Shown here piece by piece: positions 15,877 to 24,326 of a stretch of 43,601 nucleotides of DNA. The notes below the pieces were generated by a model. The model saw nothing but the letters and a program-made list of their open reading frames with translations, was not told where the DNA came from and searched no databases. Made by a program: the position numbers and the translations under genes. Position 1 is the first letter of the stretch. The number at the start of each line of letters is the position of its first letter. This DNA is from an uncultured bacterium (lineage in GTDB: Bacteria; Bacillota_I; Bacilli_A; RF39; UBA660), in the NCBI GenBank assembly GCA_949284575.1, contig CASDWO010000091.1, positions 1-43,601 on the forward strand. The letters run 5' to 3'.

Positions 15877-17937
15877 TTAATGATGCCGACCACCTGGAGG
15901 AGGTGCACCAACATGTCTTGCAGCAGCTCTATATCTAGAACTCTTACGACTAGCATTAATACTACGTTTTTCATTTATAGCAATACCAGCTGTACCTTTA
16001 GTTCCCTTATAGTCATAACCATCTACATTCATTTGAGCAGTTTTAGCAGCATATATATATTCTTCGACAGTACCAGCAAGTTTTTTATCATAATTTGGAT
16101 CACCAGAGGATAAACCTGCTTGCCATTTACCATATTCAATAACTGAATCTTCAAAGAAATCATTCATAACGTTTGGATCAAGAGTATCAAGATCAAAACT
16201 TTTTGTTATTGTATTTCCAGCATAATCTAAACCTGTTGCTGTTACTGTTGTTTCTCCACGGGCTCTAGCATTATTAACCATATTTTCAAAATTTGTATAA
16301 TTAAGTTTAATATAATCATTATCACCCGGACCAAAACTAAGTTTACCAGTAATTGTTTTTGATTTCCTTGCTTGATCTTCCATCATCTTTTTGTTTGCTG
16401 TAGCTTTATTTTGAAGTTCATCATAAACTTTAAGTAAAGTTTCATCATGAGAACCTGGAGCTTGACCAGTAGCAATAGCAGAAGCACCAGCATAGGCACG
16501 TCTTAATAAAGAAGCTCCCTCAGCTCTTGTAGCATTTCTTCTTTGCATGGCTGAAAATACAGCACCTGCTTGTTTTTTATCTGCATGCATTAATGCTCCA
16601 GCTCCTGCTAAAGCACCTCCACCAACACCAGCAAATGCTGATAGAGCACCCCTTAGTCTTGCCTGACGTGAACTACCACCATCTTCTAACACTTCATCTC
16701 TAGTTGCTCTATAGTTAGTTGCAGCAGATCCAGCTAGACCACCTATTAAAGCAGCTCCACCTAACATAGTACCAATTCCTCCAAAAAGACTACCATCTCC
16801 GCCTTTAATTCCAAACATATCTTTAAAGAATTTAGGTGCTTGTTTCATGAATACTAAAATACCAATAATTATAAAGATTGTCGATAAGCCACTTGTAAAC
16901 CAATTAGTACTATTTTGCCATATATCAGCACCACCTTGACTAATTTCTAGAATAACATAAATACCAAAATAAATAACAATAAGTCTTATAAATAAATCAA
17001 GATAAGTAGATGTTAAACTCTTAACCCAATTTCCAAAAGCACCGTTTTTTTCTTGACCAGGGACAATATAAGAAATAATTGGAATAGGAGCAATCAATCT
17101 AAGTACAGCTAATTTTATTGCTCTAACAGCAACATCAATTGTAAAGCCTAAAATAATAATAACCATAATAATAGATGTAACTAAACCACCTAATATTGTG
17201 TAATCATATGCATAGTTACCTGAACAACTCTCGTTAATGTTAGTGGTTATAGATTCAAAAGCATTATTAGATTGCATATATCCAGTAGAGTCTATAACAT
17301 CAGGGCAAGCAAGTGCTGCTTCAAGATCATCTTGTGATGCTATATCATCAGGATCAATATCAGGATTAAGAGCAGGAGTTATAAAGGATTCAGCAATAGT
17401 TGTAGATAACATTTCGCCAACTGAACCTATACTGTTAAGTCCAAGTCCTTCATCTTCATTCAAAGTGTCAATATTGGAAGCAAGAACTAATTTACCTAAA
17501 ATATTATCTTCAACTACGCTTTCTTGGAATTGATAAAGGAAACCAAATAAAATACCATTGCTTTGAATTTTTTCATTTAATGGATTATCATCTGCAACAT
17601 TAGCAGGTATTTGAATAGGTGCAATTAAAGTAAGAAGAACAAGAACAACTGCTATTCTCATTACTAAATTACCGGCACCTTTGTTTTTATCTTTAAAAGT
17701 ATCGGGATTAACAATTATTTGAAGAACAGCTAAAGCTAATTTAAATACCATAAAGACGCCAAGAATCAATTGAACTCTTGAATAAAAGCTATTTATCGTA
17801 TCACCTTGTAAAATATTTGCATTAGCAACAGTGAAAAAAATGTCATAAACTCCACTAAGTAAATGATATCCTAAAGTGTCTATAGTTACAAACAAACTTC
17901 TAATCAAACCAGAAAATATTCCTGTTTCACCGTTCAT
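15877..17937 (-). CDS. VirB6/TrbL-like polytopic channel protein
   Basis: 686 residues with at least six membrane helices: about 55-75 and 91-111, then several between about 245 and 385. A loop of about 130 residues separates the second and third helices and would lie outside. The C-terminal ~290 residues start with a Gly/Ala-rich stretch and continue as a charged cytoplasmic tail ending in Pro/Gly/His. This is the layout of the VirB6/TrbL/TrsL component that forms the inner-membrane pore of type IV secretion. It has its own predicted promoter (17973-18001) although it lies inside the operon, and is followed 24 bases later by the PrgI gene. Confidence 0.85.
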   Translation of the reverse strand: MNGETGIFSGLIRSLFVTIDTLGYHLLSGVYDIFFTVANANILQGDTINSFYSRVQLILGVFMVFKLALAVLQIIVNPDTFKDKNKGAGNLVMRIAVVLVLLTLIAPIQIPANVADDNPLNEKIQSNGILFGFLYQFQESVVEDNILGKLVLASNIDTLNEDEGLGLNSIGSVGEMLSTTIAESFITPALNPDIDPDDIASQDDLEAALACPDVIDSTGYMQSNNAFESITTNINESCSGNYAYDYTILGGLVTSIIMVIIILGFTIDVAVRAIKLAVLRLIAPIPIISYIVPGQEKNGAFGNWVKSLTSTYLDLFIRLIVIYFGIYVILEISQGGADIWQNSTNWFTSGLSTIFIIIGILVFMKQAPKFFKDMFGIKGGDGSLFGGIGTMLGGAALIGGLAGSAATNYRATRDEVLEDGGSSRQARLRGALSAFAGVGGGALAGAGALMHADKKQAGAVFSAMQRRNATRAEGASLLRRAYAGASAIATGQAPGSHDETLLKVYDELQNKATANKKMMEDQARKSKTITGKLSFGPGDNDYIKLNYTNFENMVNNARARGETTVTATGLDYAGNTITKSFDLDTLDPNVMNDFFEDSVIEYGKWQAGLSSGDPNYDKKLAGTVEEYIYAAKTAQMNVDGYDYKGTKGTAGIAINEKRSINASRKSSRYRAAARHVGAPPPGGRHH

Positions 17938-17972
17938 AAAATCACTTCACTTTCCCAAAAACTCTCTATATT

Positions 17973-18001
17973 ATTTTAACAAATTAAATAGTATTTAGCA
18001 A
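17973..18001 (-). promoter_or_regulatory. Internal promoter before VirB6 gene
   Basis: On the minus strand TTGCTA (17996-18001), a 17-base spacer, and TAAAAT (17973-17978) preceded by TGT. Spacing and extended -10 are consistent with a sigma-A promoter. It lies in the 86-base gap between the large VirB2-like gene and VirB6. Confidence 0.5.
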
Positions 18002-18023
18002 TGATTATAACTTAAGAAAGATA

Positions 18024-19154
18024 TTAACTAATTGGCATACAAATACTATCGCTAATAAAGCTTAGTAATACTTGAACTAAAGTTGGAATTAAGAATAATG
18101 CTAAAGCAGCAATTAATCTAATAATAAGTTTAGATTGTGCTTCTTTCATAGCTTTATCATCACTGGAAGTAATTGCTTTAATAAAATCAATAGCACTAAG
18201 TATTACTACTAAAATTGGTCCTATTACTTTTATATAATTTAGTATAGTTTGTAATAACCAACCAACAGAGCCAGGATCATCAGTAAAAATAGTCTCACAT
18301 CTAATATCCCCAGTACCTATTTCTACTCCATCAATTTGATCCCAAGAATCGTTACCATCATAATCAGAGGATGCGTTATTTCCATCATCTGGTAAAACTG
18401 TTTGAATTGTTAAAGTGTCACCATAAGAAGGATCCCCTGCTAAATGAAAAGCAGCTTCATCACACTGATTACTCCAATAAACTTCATAATCCTCTTCTCT
18501 TACTTGAAATGTATAATCGCCAACTCGACTAACTTCATTATATCTAGCTGTGGTAGAAGTACCACCTACTGTAATAGTATACTCTTTTACACCATTTTGC
18601 TCTTTAGGAGTAAATGTAATATCAACATCACCAAAATCTAATCTAGAATTTTTTGTACAATAAGTAACAGATGGTCTAGATGTACTAGAACTTGAGCCAC
18701 CCGTTATTTCAGGAGTTATAACATCACTACCTGAGCCTTGAGGAACATTAGCTCCCCCATTTAAATGAAACTCTAAAACTGGATTAGTATAAATAAATTG
18801 AATAGGAGGACAGTTTTTTCTTTCTTCATAAGCTTGATAAAATCTACCGTTTTTATCAAACATTTTAGAATAACTTAAACGAGTGCCCGATCCATCTAAA
18901 ACTGCTCCAGAACTTGGCGTAACATTTATCTCATTACCAAAAGAATCATGGCCTTTAAATTTTCTTTTACCAGTACTACCATCATCATAAATTGTAACAG
19001 TTAATTGTAAGTCACTAATGCTATTTTGTAAAAATAATTTTTCTACATCAATATCATAATTACAAACCCCAAGTGATTCTTTAGCAGATGTATCACTTGG
19101 CATTAGTAAAATAACAAAAATAAATACTACACTTAATATTTTTAACCGCTTCAT
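18024..19154 (-). CDS. VirB2-like membrane module with large ectodomain
   Basis: The start is ATG 19154 (MKRLKILS...), preceded by GGAGAA 4-8 bases upstream and followed by a signal peptide (cleavage likely near SDTSA-KE); the in-frame ATG at 19208 has no such site. After about 290 extracellular residues rich in Thr, Ser, Gly and six or more Cys, the last ~80 residues form two membrane helices joined by a basic loop, SSDDKAMKEAQSKLI. That loop is nearly the same as in the 120-residue protein encoded at 19246-19608, so the two are paralogues in this module. Two helices with a short polar cytoplasmic loop is the VirB2/TrbC pilin topology. I infer a modified pilin, perhaps tip or base, but the ectodomain is unrecognised. 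Confidence 0.8.
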   Translation of the reverse strand: MKRLKILSVVFIFVILLMPSDTSAKESLGVCNYDIDVEKLFLQNSISDLQLTVTIYDDGSTGKRKFKGHDSFGNEINVTPSSGAVLDGSGTRLSYSKMFDKNGRFYQAYEERKNCPPIQFIYTNPVLEFHLNGGANVPQGSGSDVITPEITGGSSSSTSRPSVTYCTKNSRLDFGDVDITFTPKEQNGVKEYTITVGGTSTTARYNEVSRVGDYTFQVREEDYEVYWSNQCDEAAFHLAGDPSYGDTLTIQTVLPDDGNNASSDYDGNDSWDQIDGVEIGTGDIRCETIFTDDPGSVGWLLQTILNYIKVIGPILVVILSAIDFIKAITSSDDKAMKEAQSKLIIRLIAALALFLIPTLVQVLLSFISDSICMPIS

Positions 19155-19190
19155 AACATTCTCCAATCTATATAAATTAATTTTATAATA

Positions 19191-19225
19191 AAAAGAAAAA
19201 AATAGCAATAATGAATAATGCTATT
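19191..19225 (-). terminator. Intrinsic terminator after the small VirB2-like gene
   Basis: AATAGCA (19201-19207) pairs with TGCTATT (19219-19225); on the minus strand the stem is followed by a T-rich run (complement of the A-rich 19191-19200). It lies just past the stop at 19246 and ahead of the larger VirB2-like gene, so the small pilin candidate can be transcribed as a short message. Confidence 0.7.
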
Positions 19226-19245
19226 ATTTATTTTCTAAATATTAA

Positions 19246-19608
19246 CTAGTCTATACTCCGCCAACAGTCACTCCAATTGACTAGACCTGGTGCTGTTTCT
19301 TCATCTACAAGGCTACCTACCATAGAGAATACTAAACTAACAAGGGTTACAATAAAGAATACAGCTATCGCATAGATACATCTCTTAATTAATTTAGATT
19401 GGGCTTCTTTAACTGCTTTATCATCACTAGAAATAACTGCTTTTCCTAAATCTAGAGTACCTAATACAATTAAAATAATTGGAATACCTATTTGTAAAAT
19501 AGGAAAAACACCATTTTTAATGATTCTAACAATAAATCCAAAACCTTCACAACCATCATCAAGATTAACTTCTGTTAATAATTGAAAAAAATTACTTATA
19601 TTTAACAT
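19246..19608 (-). CDS. Small VirB2-like pilin subunit (T4SS pilin type)
   Basis: 120 residues with an N-terminal amphipathic stretch, a first membrane helix at about 33-56, the polar loop SSDDKAVKEAQSKLIKR (60-76), and a second helix at about 77-98, then a short Trp/Asp tail. This matches the size and topology of VirB2/TrbC-type pilins of Gram-positive type IV systems. It carries its own consensus promoter (TTGACA/TATTAT) and its own terminator inside the larger operon, which fits a structural subunit needed in high copy. The next gene encodes a paralogue with a large ectodomain. The ribosome binding site is GAAGGAGAG before the ATG. Confidence 0.8.
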   Translation of the reverse strand: MLNISNFFQLLTEVNLDDGCEGFGFIVRIIKNGVFPILQIGIPIILIVLGTLDLGKAVISSDDKAVKEAQSKLIKRCIYAIAVFFIVTLVSLVFSMVGSLVDEETAPGLVNWSDCWRSID

Positions 19609-19631
19609 ATAAACTCTCCTTCACTACAATA

Positions 19632-19660
19632 ATAATATATAAAATATTTAGATTTGTCAA
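19632..19660 (-). promoter_or_regulatory. Near-consensus sigma-A promoter for the VirB2-like pilin
   Basis: Minus strand TTGACA (19655-19660), exact consensus; 17-base spacer; TATTAT (19632-19637), 5 of 6. It sits in the 55-base gap after the TadZ-like gene, giving a leader of about 17 bases before the ATG at 19608. Confidence 0.75.
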
Positions 19661-19663
19661 TTA

Positions 19664-20644
19664 TTATCTTTTAAATAATCCAAAAATCTTTCCACCATCT
19701 TCTTTATCTTTAGGTTTATTGATAAGTCCTATCTTTGATAGAAAATCACTAAGTACATGATTTTTAACTCTATCATTTAAAGGTGGTAAGTTATAAAAAA
19801 CTTTTGTTTTTCCTTCATATTCAAAATCCATAATATCACTATTAGATAAAAGACTTTGATTTAATATTATTTTCTTTCCTTTTAATTCATCAAAAATTCT
19901 TCTATTTCTTCGCATTAATTTATTTAATTTAATACTTGAAGGTTCTATTAAATATAATACATCATTACATATACCTTCATTTTCAGAATTATTTAAATCT
20001 ATTAAAATAATAGAAACTTCTTTATATTTTACAATCTCAGCCATTAAATCTTTATCATTTACGGATACCATATTATGACTATTAAAGTAAACAAAATCGA
20101 ATTTATTAACTTCAATTGCAACAACACTCATTCCATATGTCTGCTCTAATTCTTTTTTTAACATATAGATTAATGTTGTACTACCAGCATGATCTGTTAC
20201 ATTTTTAATTCCTATTATTCTAGAACCACCAATAACTTTCTCACTAATAGTACTAGATAGATCATTAAGCTGTTGAATATGGGCTACATCCTTATATGTA
20301 TTAGGATGATCTAAAAAATATTTTATACCATCAACATTAGTAGTAAAGTTATATATTCCCATCGAGATAATTTTTGATAAATAACCACTAGATGTAAAAG
20401 ATTCGTTATTAGGCAATAAAAGAATGATTTTATCAGCATCAAGACCAATAGAGATTTTTTGAATATTAGTAATATTATCATAATCTTTAATAGCCGTGAT
20501 ATCTAAAATCATTCTTGCATAAAAGAAGTTTTCAAACATATCGACAATCTCATCAGCGGTATGTACACCATCAACGCTTTTAATAACATCAATATCTAAA
20601 CTAGACAACATCGCTTTTGCTTCATTGGCAATAATTACGTTCAT
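19664..20644 (-). CDS. TadZ/CpaE-like protein with degenerate P-loop
   Basis: 326 residues with TadZ/CpaE layout: an N-terminal receiver-like alpha/beta domain (about 1-120) and a C-terminal MinD/ParA-like domain (about 140-310). The segment where a deviant Walker A (KGGxGKS/T) should be reads GIKNVTDHAGSTT (145-157), lacking the signature and catalytic lysines, so ATP binding or hydrolysis is doubtful. TadZ proteins place the Tad pilus machine at the pole or a focus; an inactive ATPase could still act as a localisation hub. It follows the TadE-like pilin gene in the operon and the last residues are Lys-rich and cytoplasmic. Confidence 0.7.
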   Translation of the reverse strand: MNVIIANEAKAMLSSLDIDVIKSVDGVHTADEIVDMFENFFYARMILDITAIKDYDNITNIQKISIGLDADKIILLLPNNESFTSSGYLSKIISMGIYNFTTNVDGIKYFLDHPNTYKDVAHIQQLNDLSSTISEKVIGGSRIIGIKNVTDHAGSTTLIYMLKKELEQTYGMSVVAIEVNKFDFVYFNSHNMVSVNDKDLMAEIVKYKEVSIILIDLNNSENEGICNDVLYLIEPSSIKLNKLMRRNRRIFDELKGKKIILNQSLLSNSDIMDFEYEGKTKVFYNLPPLNDRVKNHVLSDFLSKIGLINKPKDKEDGGKIFGLFKR

Positions 20645-20662
20645 GATCTCACTTCTTTCTTT

Positions 20663-21106
20663 TTAATAGATTGTTCTTGTTTCTCCTCTTACTTGTAGAA
20701 ACTCTCCTAAGCCAACAATATTATTTATAACAGGAATATCAATGCTAACAAATGATACTACTGTATAGTAATGTCCATTAATATCACTATCGCCTCCTGC
20801 CATAGTAACATCATGAGTAATAACACACCATCCATTCCAACCAGGACATTCACCACCATTTTTACCTATAAAATCTGTCATCATCCTATTTGGAACATTA
20901 TAATTAACTTGTTCAATATAAGAATTTATCTTATCTTGAGCAGCATCATTTTCATATCCTTCATATTCCTCAATAATATCAACAATGTGATTTTTAACTT
21001 GAAATGCTCTCGCATAATTTACAGAATAAGCCATATATCCATTTATTAATAATACAAATGCTAATATTATTTGTAATGTAAATACTTGTCCAATTGCATC
21101 TCTCAT
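20663..21106 (-). CDS. TadE-like minor pilin
   Basis: 147 residues. A short N-terminus (MRDAIG) leads straight into a hydrophobic helix (about 8-28), followed by a helical then beta-rich ectodomain with two Cys, the usual plan of TadE/TadF pseudopilins. The Gly just before the hydrophobic stretch could be a prepilin peptidase site, as in the neighbouring 53-residue pilin. It starts 30 bases after that pilin's stop behind AAGGATGTGAT. Confidence 0.75.
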   Translation of the reverse strand: MRDAIGQVFTLQIILAFVLLINGYMAYSVNYARAFQVKNHIVDIIEEYEGYENDAAQDKINSYIEQVNYNVPNRMMTDFIGKNGGECPGWNGWCVITHDVTMAGGDSDINGHYYTVVSFVSIDIPVINNIVGLGEFLQVRGETRTIY

Positions 21107-21135
21107 TAAATATCACATCCTTATTTTTTTATTTA

Positions 21136-21297
21136 TTATTTTATAGTATCTGTTTGTGAAGTTACATTATCTTCCCAAGTATCTTCGATTGCAGGTTGTA
21201 TTACATTTGGCCAAAAGATTGCAAAAAATGCTGCAATAACACCAATTAAGACAATTGTTACTACAGTCATATTTAACTCTCCTGTCGCTTCTTTCAT
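21136..21297 (-). CDS. Flp-like major pilin candidate (53 residues)
   Basis: A very short gene with a full AAAGGAGAG ribosome binding site 8 bases before the ATG at 21297 and a TAA at 21136-21138. The product starts MKEATGELNM, then a hydrophobic helix to about residue 29 (FFAIFW), and ends in a short acidic, Thr-rich tail. The short charged leader ending in Gly, a Glu next to it, and then a single helix is the layout of Flp/TadE-class prepilins cut by a TadV-type peptidase after Gly6. Its position, between tadC and the TadE-like gene, and its own promoter inside an inverted repeat support a major pilin role. No peptidase gene is in the window. Assignment to the Flp family rests on architecture, not on sequence identity. 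Confidence 0.75.
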   Translation of the reverse strand: MKEATGELNMTVVTIVLIGVIAAFFAIFWPNVIQPAIEDTWEDNVTSQTDTIK

Positions 21298-21320
21298 GTA
21301 AGCATCTCTCCTTTCTTATC

Positions 21321-21358
21321 TTACAAAATAATTATAACAAATAAATAATATTTTGTAA
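21321..21358. repeat. Perfect inverted repeat spanning the pilin promoter
   Basis: TTACAAAATA (21321-21330) and TATTTTGTAA (21349-21358) are exact reverse complements separated by 18 bases. The arms cover the -35 region and the predicted transcription start of the 53-residue pilin gene, and the -10 lies between them. There is no T run, so it is not a usual terminator; an operator dyad or an mRNA-stabilising hairpin for upstream transcripts would fit. Confidence 0.65.
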
Positions 21359-21359
21359 C
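21331..21359 (-). promoter_or_regulatory. Promoter of the Flp-like pilin gene
   Basis: Minus strand GTTACA (21354-21359, 4 of 6 to consensus), 17-base spacer, TATAAT (21331-21336) preceded by TGT: an extended -10 with perfect hexamer. Predicted start is about 27 bases before the ATG. Confidence 0.65.
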
Positions 21360-21375
21360 TATATTTTTCATTATT

Positions 21376-22155
21376 TTATCCAATCATCGTCAACATAGAA
21401 GAAAGAATTACTATCATAACACTAACACCTGTTACTACAAGCATGATCATAGTTTGGTTACCCATATAATCTAATCTTTCTTTATATTTTGTTTCTCTTG
21501 CTTTCGCTTGTAAGTTAGAAACTGTTCTTGAAAACATTAAGAGTCTTTCTTGTTTTTTCTCTTGACCACCTATACCTAAACGATATAAAAGTCTCATCAT
21601 ACGCATTGAATCTCTAACTGGATAAGTATTAGCAAAATCCATATAAGGATTTATACTAGAATCTCCTGAATTAATCTTTTCAATTAATTCTCTAAGTCCA
21701 GGTTTAAAAATATCAGGAGCATCATTAATACTTTTACCTATTGCTACAGGAACAGTATAATGTTGGATTAATATTTCTAAACTCTTTAAATAGTATGGCA
21801 ACATTATATCGATTTGATGTAAATGTTTTTTATAATGTGATTTTAACTGTGAATATGGCATCTTAAAAACTCCAACAGATACTAATACTGCTAATATAAT
21901 ATTTATAAGACTTACATCATTTATAAAAACAAACATAAAAATAAAGAAAACTAGAATAGCATTAGTAAATCTTTTTTGAAATAATACATCAGGAATTGCT
22001 GTATCTCCATATTTAGCATAAACTAAGAAGTCATAATCATCCTCTCTTAAAATCTCAAAATACTTTTTGTTATCTGCGATAAATTTATTTTTATCAATAG
22101 TTCTATTATAAACTAAGATAAATAGTATAATTATTGCAACGAAAATTATTTCCAT
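21376..22155 (-). CDS. tadC: TadC-like pilus platform protein
   Basis: 259 residues of the GspF/T2SSF fold. One N-terminal helix (about 1-15), a pair of helices at about 65-100, a cytoplasmic helical domain, and a C-terminal membrane helix pair ending at residue 259. It is paired with the TadB-like protein encoded 2 bases upstream. TadB and TadC form the inner-membrane platform on which TadA polymerises Flp pilin. The segment with RMMRLLYRLGIGGQEKK is the usual cytoplasmic contact region in this family. Confidence 0.85.
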   Translation of the reverse strand: MEIIFVAIIILFILVYNRTIDKNKFIADNKKYFEILREDDYDFLVYAKYGDTAIPDVLFQKRFTNAILVFFIFMFVFINDVSLINIILAVLVSVGVFKMPYSQLKSHYKKHLHQIDIMLPYYLKSLEILIQHYTVPVAIGKSINDAPDIFKPGLRELIEKINSGDSSINPYMDFANTYPVRDSMRMMRLLYRLGIGGQEKKQERLLMFSRTVSNLQAKARETKYKERLDYMGNQTMIMLVVTGVSVMIVILSSMLTMIG

Positions 22156-22157
22156 CT

Positions 22158-23051
22158 CTACTCAACCCCTACATTCTCATTATAATATTTTTCTCCTTTT
22201 AAAAGGAAGTAACTATTAAAAACAATAATTCCATGTAAGATAATTTGTACATATATTTGCTTGATCAATTCTATATAGCTTTCATTTCCCAACATATATT
22301 GTACAAGCATAACTAATAGGAACAACATAATACCATAACGTAAGAATTTCTTATGAAATGTTGCTCTATCCATTCTATCACGATAGACACTTTCAACAAG
22401 GGTATCAATATCTAGCTGCATATTTTCTAAACTTTCTCCTGTATCTTTCGCTCCTTCTTTAGTTATTTGTAAGAATAATTGATGCATGTTTTTAACGATA
22501 TAGTATGGATATTTATCACTCATGAAGTTTAATGCTCCATCAATTGAACCATCTTGATAAGCCATATCTATCATTCTATTAACATCAGAAAGTACAGGAT
22601 CATCTAAAATTCCTGAGTCTCTAACTCCCTCTAAGGATTTAACAAAACTTTGGGTTGTTGCAAATTCCATAATAACGTTAGTTGTATATACTTGAATTTG
22701 CTCAAAGATAAATTCACTATATACTCTTTTACATCTTAAAAATGATAGATAAGGTATAAAGGAAATAGCTATTATAATATAAATAATTGAAACAACTAAA
22801 TTATAAAAGTATAGATATGTTACAATACCAGCAAATCCTCCCATTATTAAGACTTGAATTAAGTACTGTCTTGCTGTATATTCTTGACCTAGTTCTTTAG
22901 TTTTCTCTCTTACTACTTTATATGAATAAGGAGCAAATCTATCATAAACAGCTTGTACTTGTTCTGTTATAAATTTTGAAACATTCTGTCCTTTATAATT
23001 TCTATATAAAATTATTCCAAAGCCAATTATAAGTAATAAAAATAGAACCAT
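22158..23051 (-). CDS. tadB: TadB-like pilus platform protein
   Basis: 297 residues of the GspF/T2SSF fold: an N-terminal helix (about 1-14), two helices at about 66-105, a helical cytoplasmic domain (about 110-230) and C-terminal helices at about 236-285. It follows tadA by 14 bases with a strong AAAGGAGG ribosome binding site and is followed almost directly by tadC, the conserved tadA-tadB-tadC order. Confidence 0.88.
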   Translation of the reverse strand: MVLFLLLIIGFGIILYRNYKGQNVSKFITEQVQAVYDRFAPYSYKVVREKTKELGQEYTARQYLIQVLIMGGFAGIVTYLYFYNLVVSIIYIIIAISFIPYLSFLRCKRVYSEFIFEQIQVYTTNVIMEFATTQSFVKSLEGVRDSGILDDPVLSDVNRMIDMAYQDGSIDGALNFMSDKYPYYIVKNMHQLFLQITKEGAKDTGESLENMQLDIDTLVESVYRDRMDRATFHKKFLRYGIMLFLLVMLVQYMLGNESYIELIKQIYVQIILHGIIVFNSYFLLKGEKYYNENVGVE

Positions 23052-23065
23052 AACTTCCTCCTTTC

Positions 23066-24310
23066 TTAATTATTATCAAAAGGAATTTCTATCGATGGTA
23101 AGGAATTATTATTATTAATATCAAAATTAGGGCTGATAATCTCACTAACACTCTCTTCAATTATGGGATCTTCAGTAGCAGTGTTAACATTTGGAGTATT
23201 AAGAGTATTAGTATTATTAACTTCATCTATTTCTTTAGAGATATTATCCATTGAATCACCCTTAGTAAAGAGATTATCAATAAAGATATTTTGATTTTCA
23301 AGGTACTCTTTTAAATGGGGACTAGGCATATTTTGAACTGGAGCTTTACCAAATGTCTTTTGGTAAAGGATATGACTCTTTGGTTTATTATCATCATCAA
23401 CATAAAATTCTACAACTTCATCTACTTCACGATGAAATTTTCCATATTCTTTACTATAATATGCTTTAATATGGACACCTAATTGAATATAACGATAGAT
23501 TGTATTTAAAAATTGATCTACATCTATATCACTTTCAAGTAAAGAGTACATACGGTAAGGTATAGCACTAGCTTTATCGGCATGGATTGTAGACAAAATA
23601 TTATGCCCAGATGAAATTGAGTTACGAACAGCAGTAACAGCTTCGGCACTACGTACTTCTGATAGTAATATCCATTTAGGATTTTGACGCATACAAGTAA
23701 CTAATACTTCAGTGTAACTTGCAACGTTATTAGTTTTCATAGCAACAATATCACGATGTGGAAAGATTTTATCAAGATGAAGCTCTAAGGTATCTTCTAT
23801 TGTTATAATTTTTTCATTTTCTTTTGTATGACTAGCTAAATATTTAACAAATTCTGTTTTTCCAGAACCAGTTTCTCCACTTACTATGATATTACAATGT
23901 CCTTCAACGCATTTCATTAAGATATCATGGATATTAGCAGTAAAATAGTCTTCACTAATTAACTTTTCTTTATTTAACCTAATTTTAGCTGGAGTCTTAC
24001 GAATAACTACGGCAATACCATTAGTAGCAATAGATTGATGAACAAAGTTAAGACGTAGTTCTGTAGATTCTGCGTCAAGAAAAGGTTTAGCATTATTAAA
24101 GGTTGTTCCCATAACATTAGAGCATTGAAAAGCTAGTTTTTCGACAAAGGCATCGTTTAAACCAGCTATTTCTACTCTTTTAGATCCTTCTGTTAATGAT
24201 CTAATCCAAATCTGTCCATGATTACAGTAAGATATATCAGTAATATCATCATTATCAATTAAGGGTTTAAATAAGCCGAAATCTAACTTATCAAAAATGG
24301 AATCAGTCAT
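23066..24310 (-). CDS. tadA: TadA/CpaF-type pilus assembly ATPase
   Basis: 414 residues of the secretion ATPase family. Walker A GETGSGKT at 145-152; Walker B ILLSEVR (214-220, Glu218); the His box HNILSTIHAD at 236-245. The N-terminal domain (about 10-110) contains the family's ELRLNFVHQSIA region. The core ends near residue 350, and the last ~65 residues are a disordered Asn/Thr/Glu tail not needed for the fold. It powers pilin polymerisation on the TadB/TadC platform. It follows cpaB by 16 bases. Confidence 0.93.
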   Translation of the reverse strand: MTDSIFDKLDFGLFKPLIDNDDITDISYCNHGQIWIRSLTEGSKRVEIAGLNDAFVEKLAFQCSNVMGTTFNNAKPFLDAESTELRLNFVHQSIATNGIAVVIRKTPAKIRLNKEKLISEDYFTANIHDILMKCVEGHCNIIVSGETGSGKTEFVKYLASHTKENEKIITIEDTLELHLDKIFPHRDIVAMKTNNVASYTEVLVTCMRQNPKWILLSEVRSAEAVTAVRNSISSGHNILSTIHADKASAIPYRMYSLLESDIDVDQFLNTIYRYIQLGVHIKAYYSKEYGKFHREVDEVVEFYVDDDNKPKSHILYQKTFGKAPVQNMPSPHLKEYLENQNIFIDNLFTKGDSMDNISKEIDEVNNTNTLNTPNVNTATEDPIIEESVSEIISPNFDINNNNSLPSIEIPFDNN

Positions 24311-24326
24311 TTAATTCACCACCCTT

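Noticed and set aside
18004-18009. TATAAT on the minus strand just after the large VirB2-like gene
   Set aside because: It has no -35 or TGn extension; the TTGCTA-17-TGTTAAAAT pair slightly downstream is a better promoter for VirB6.
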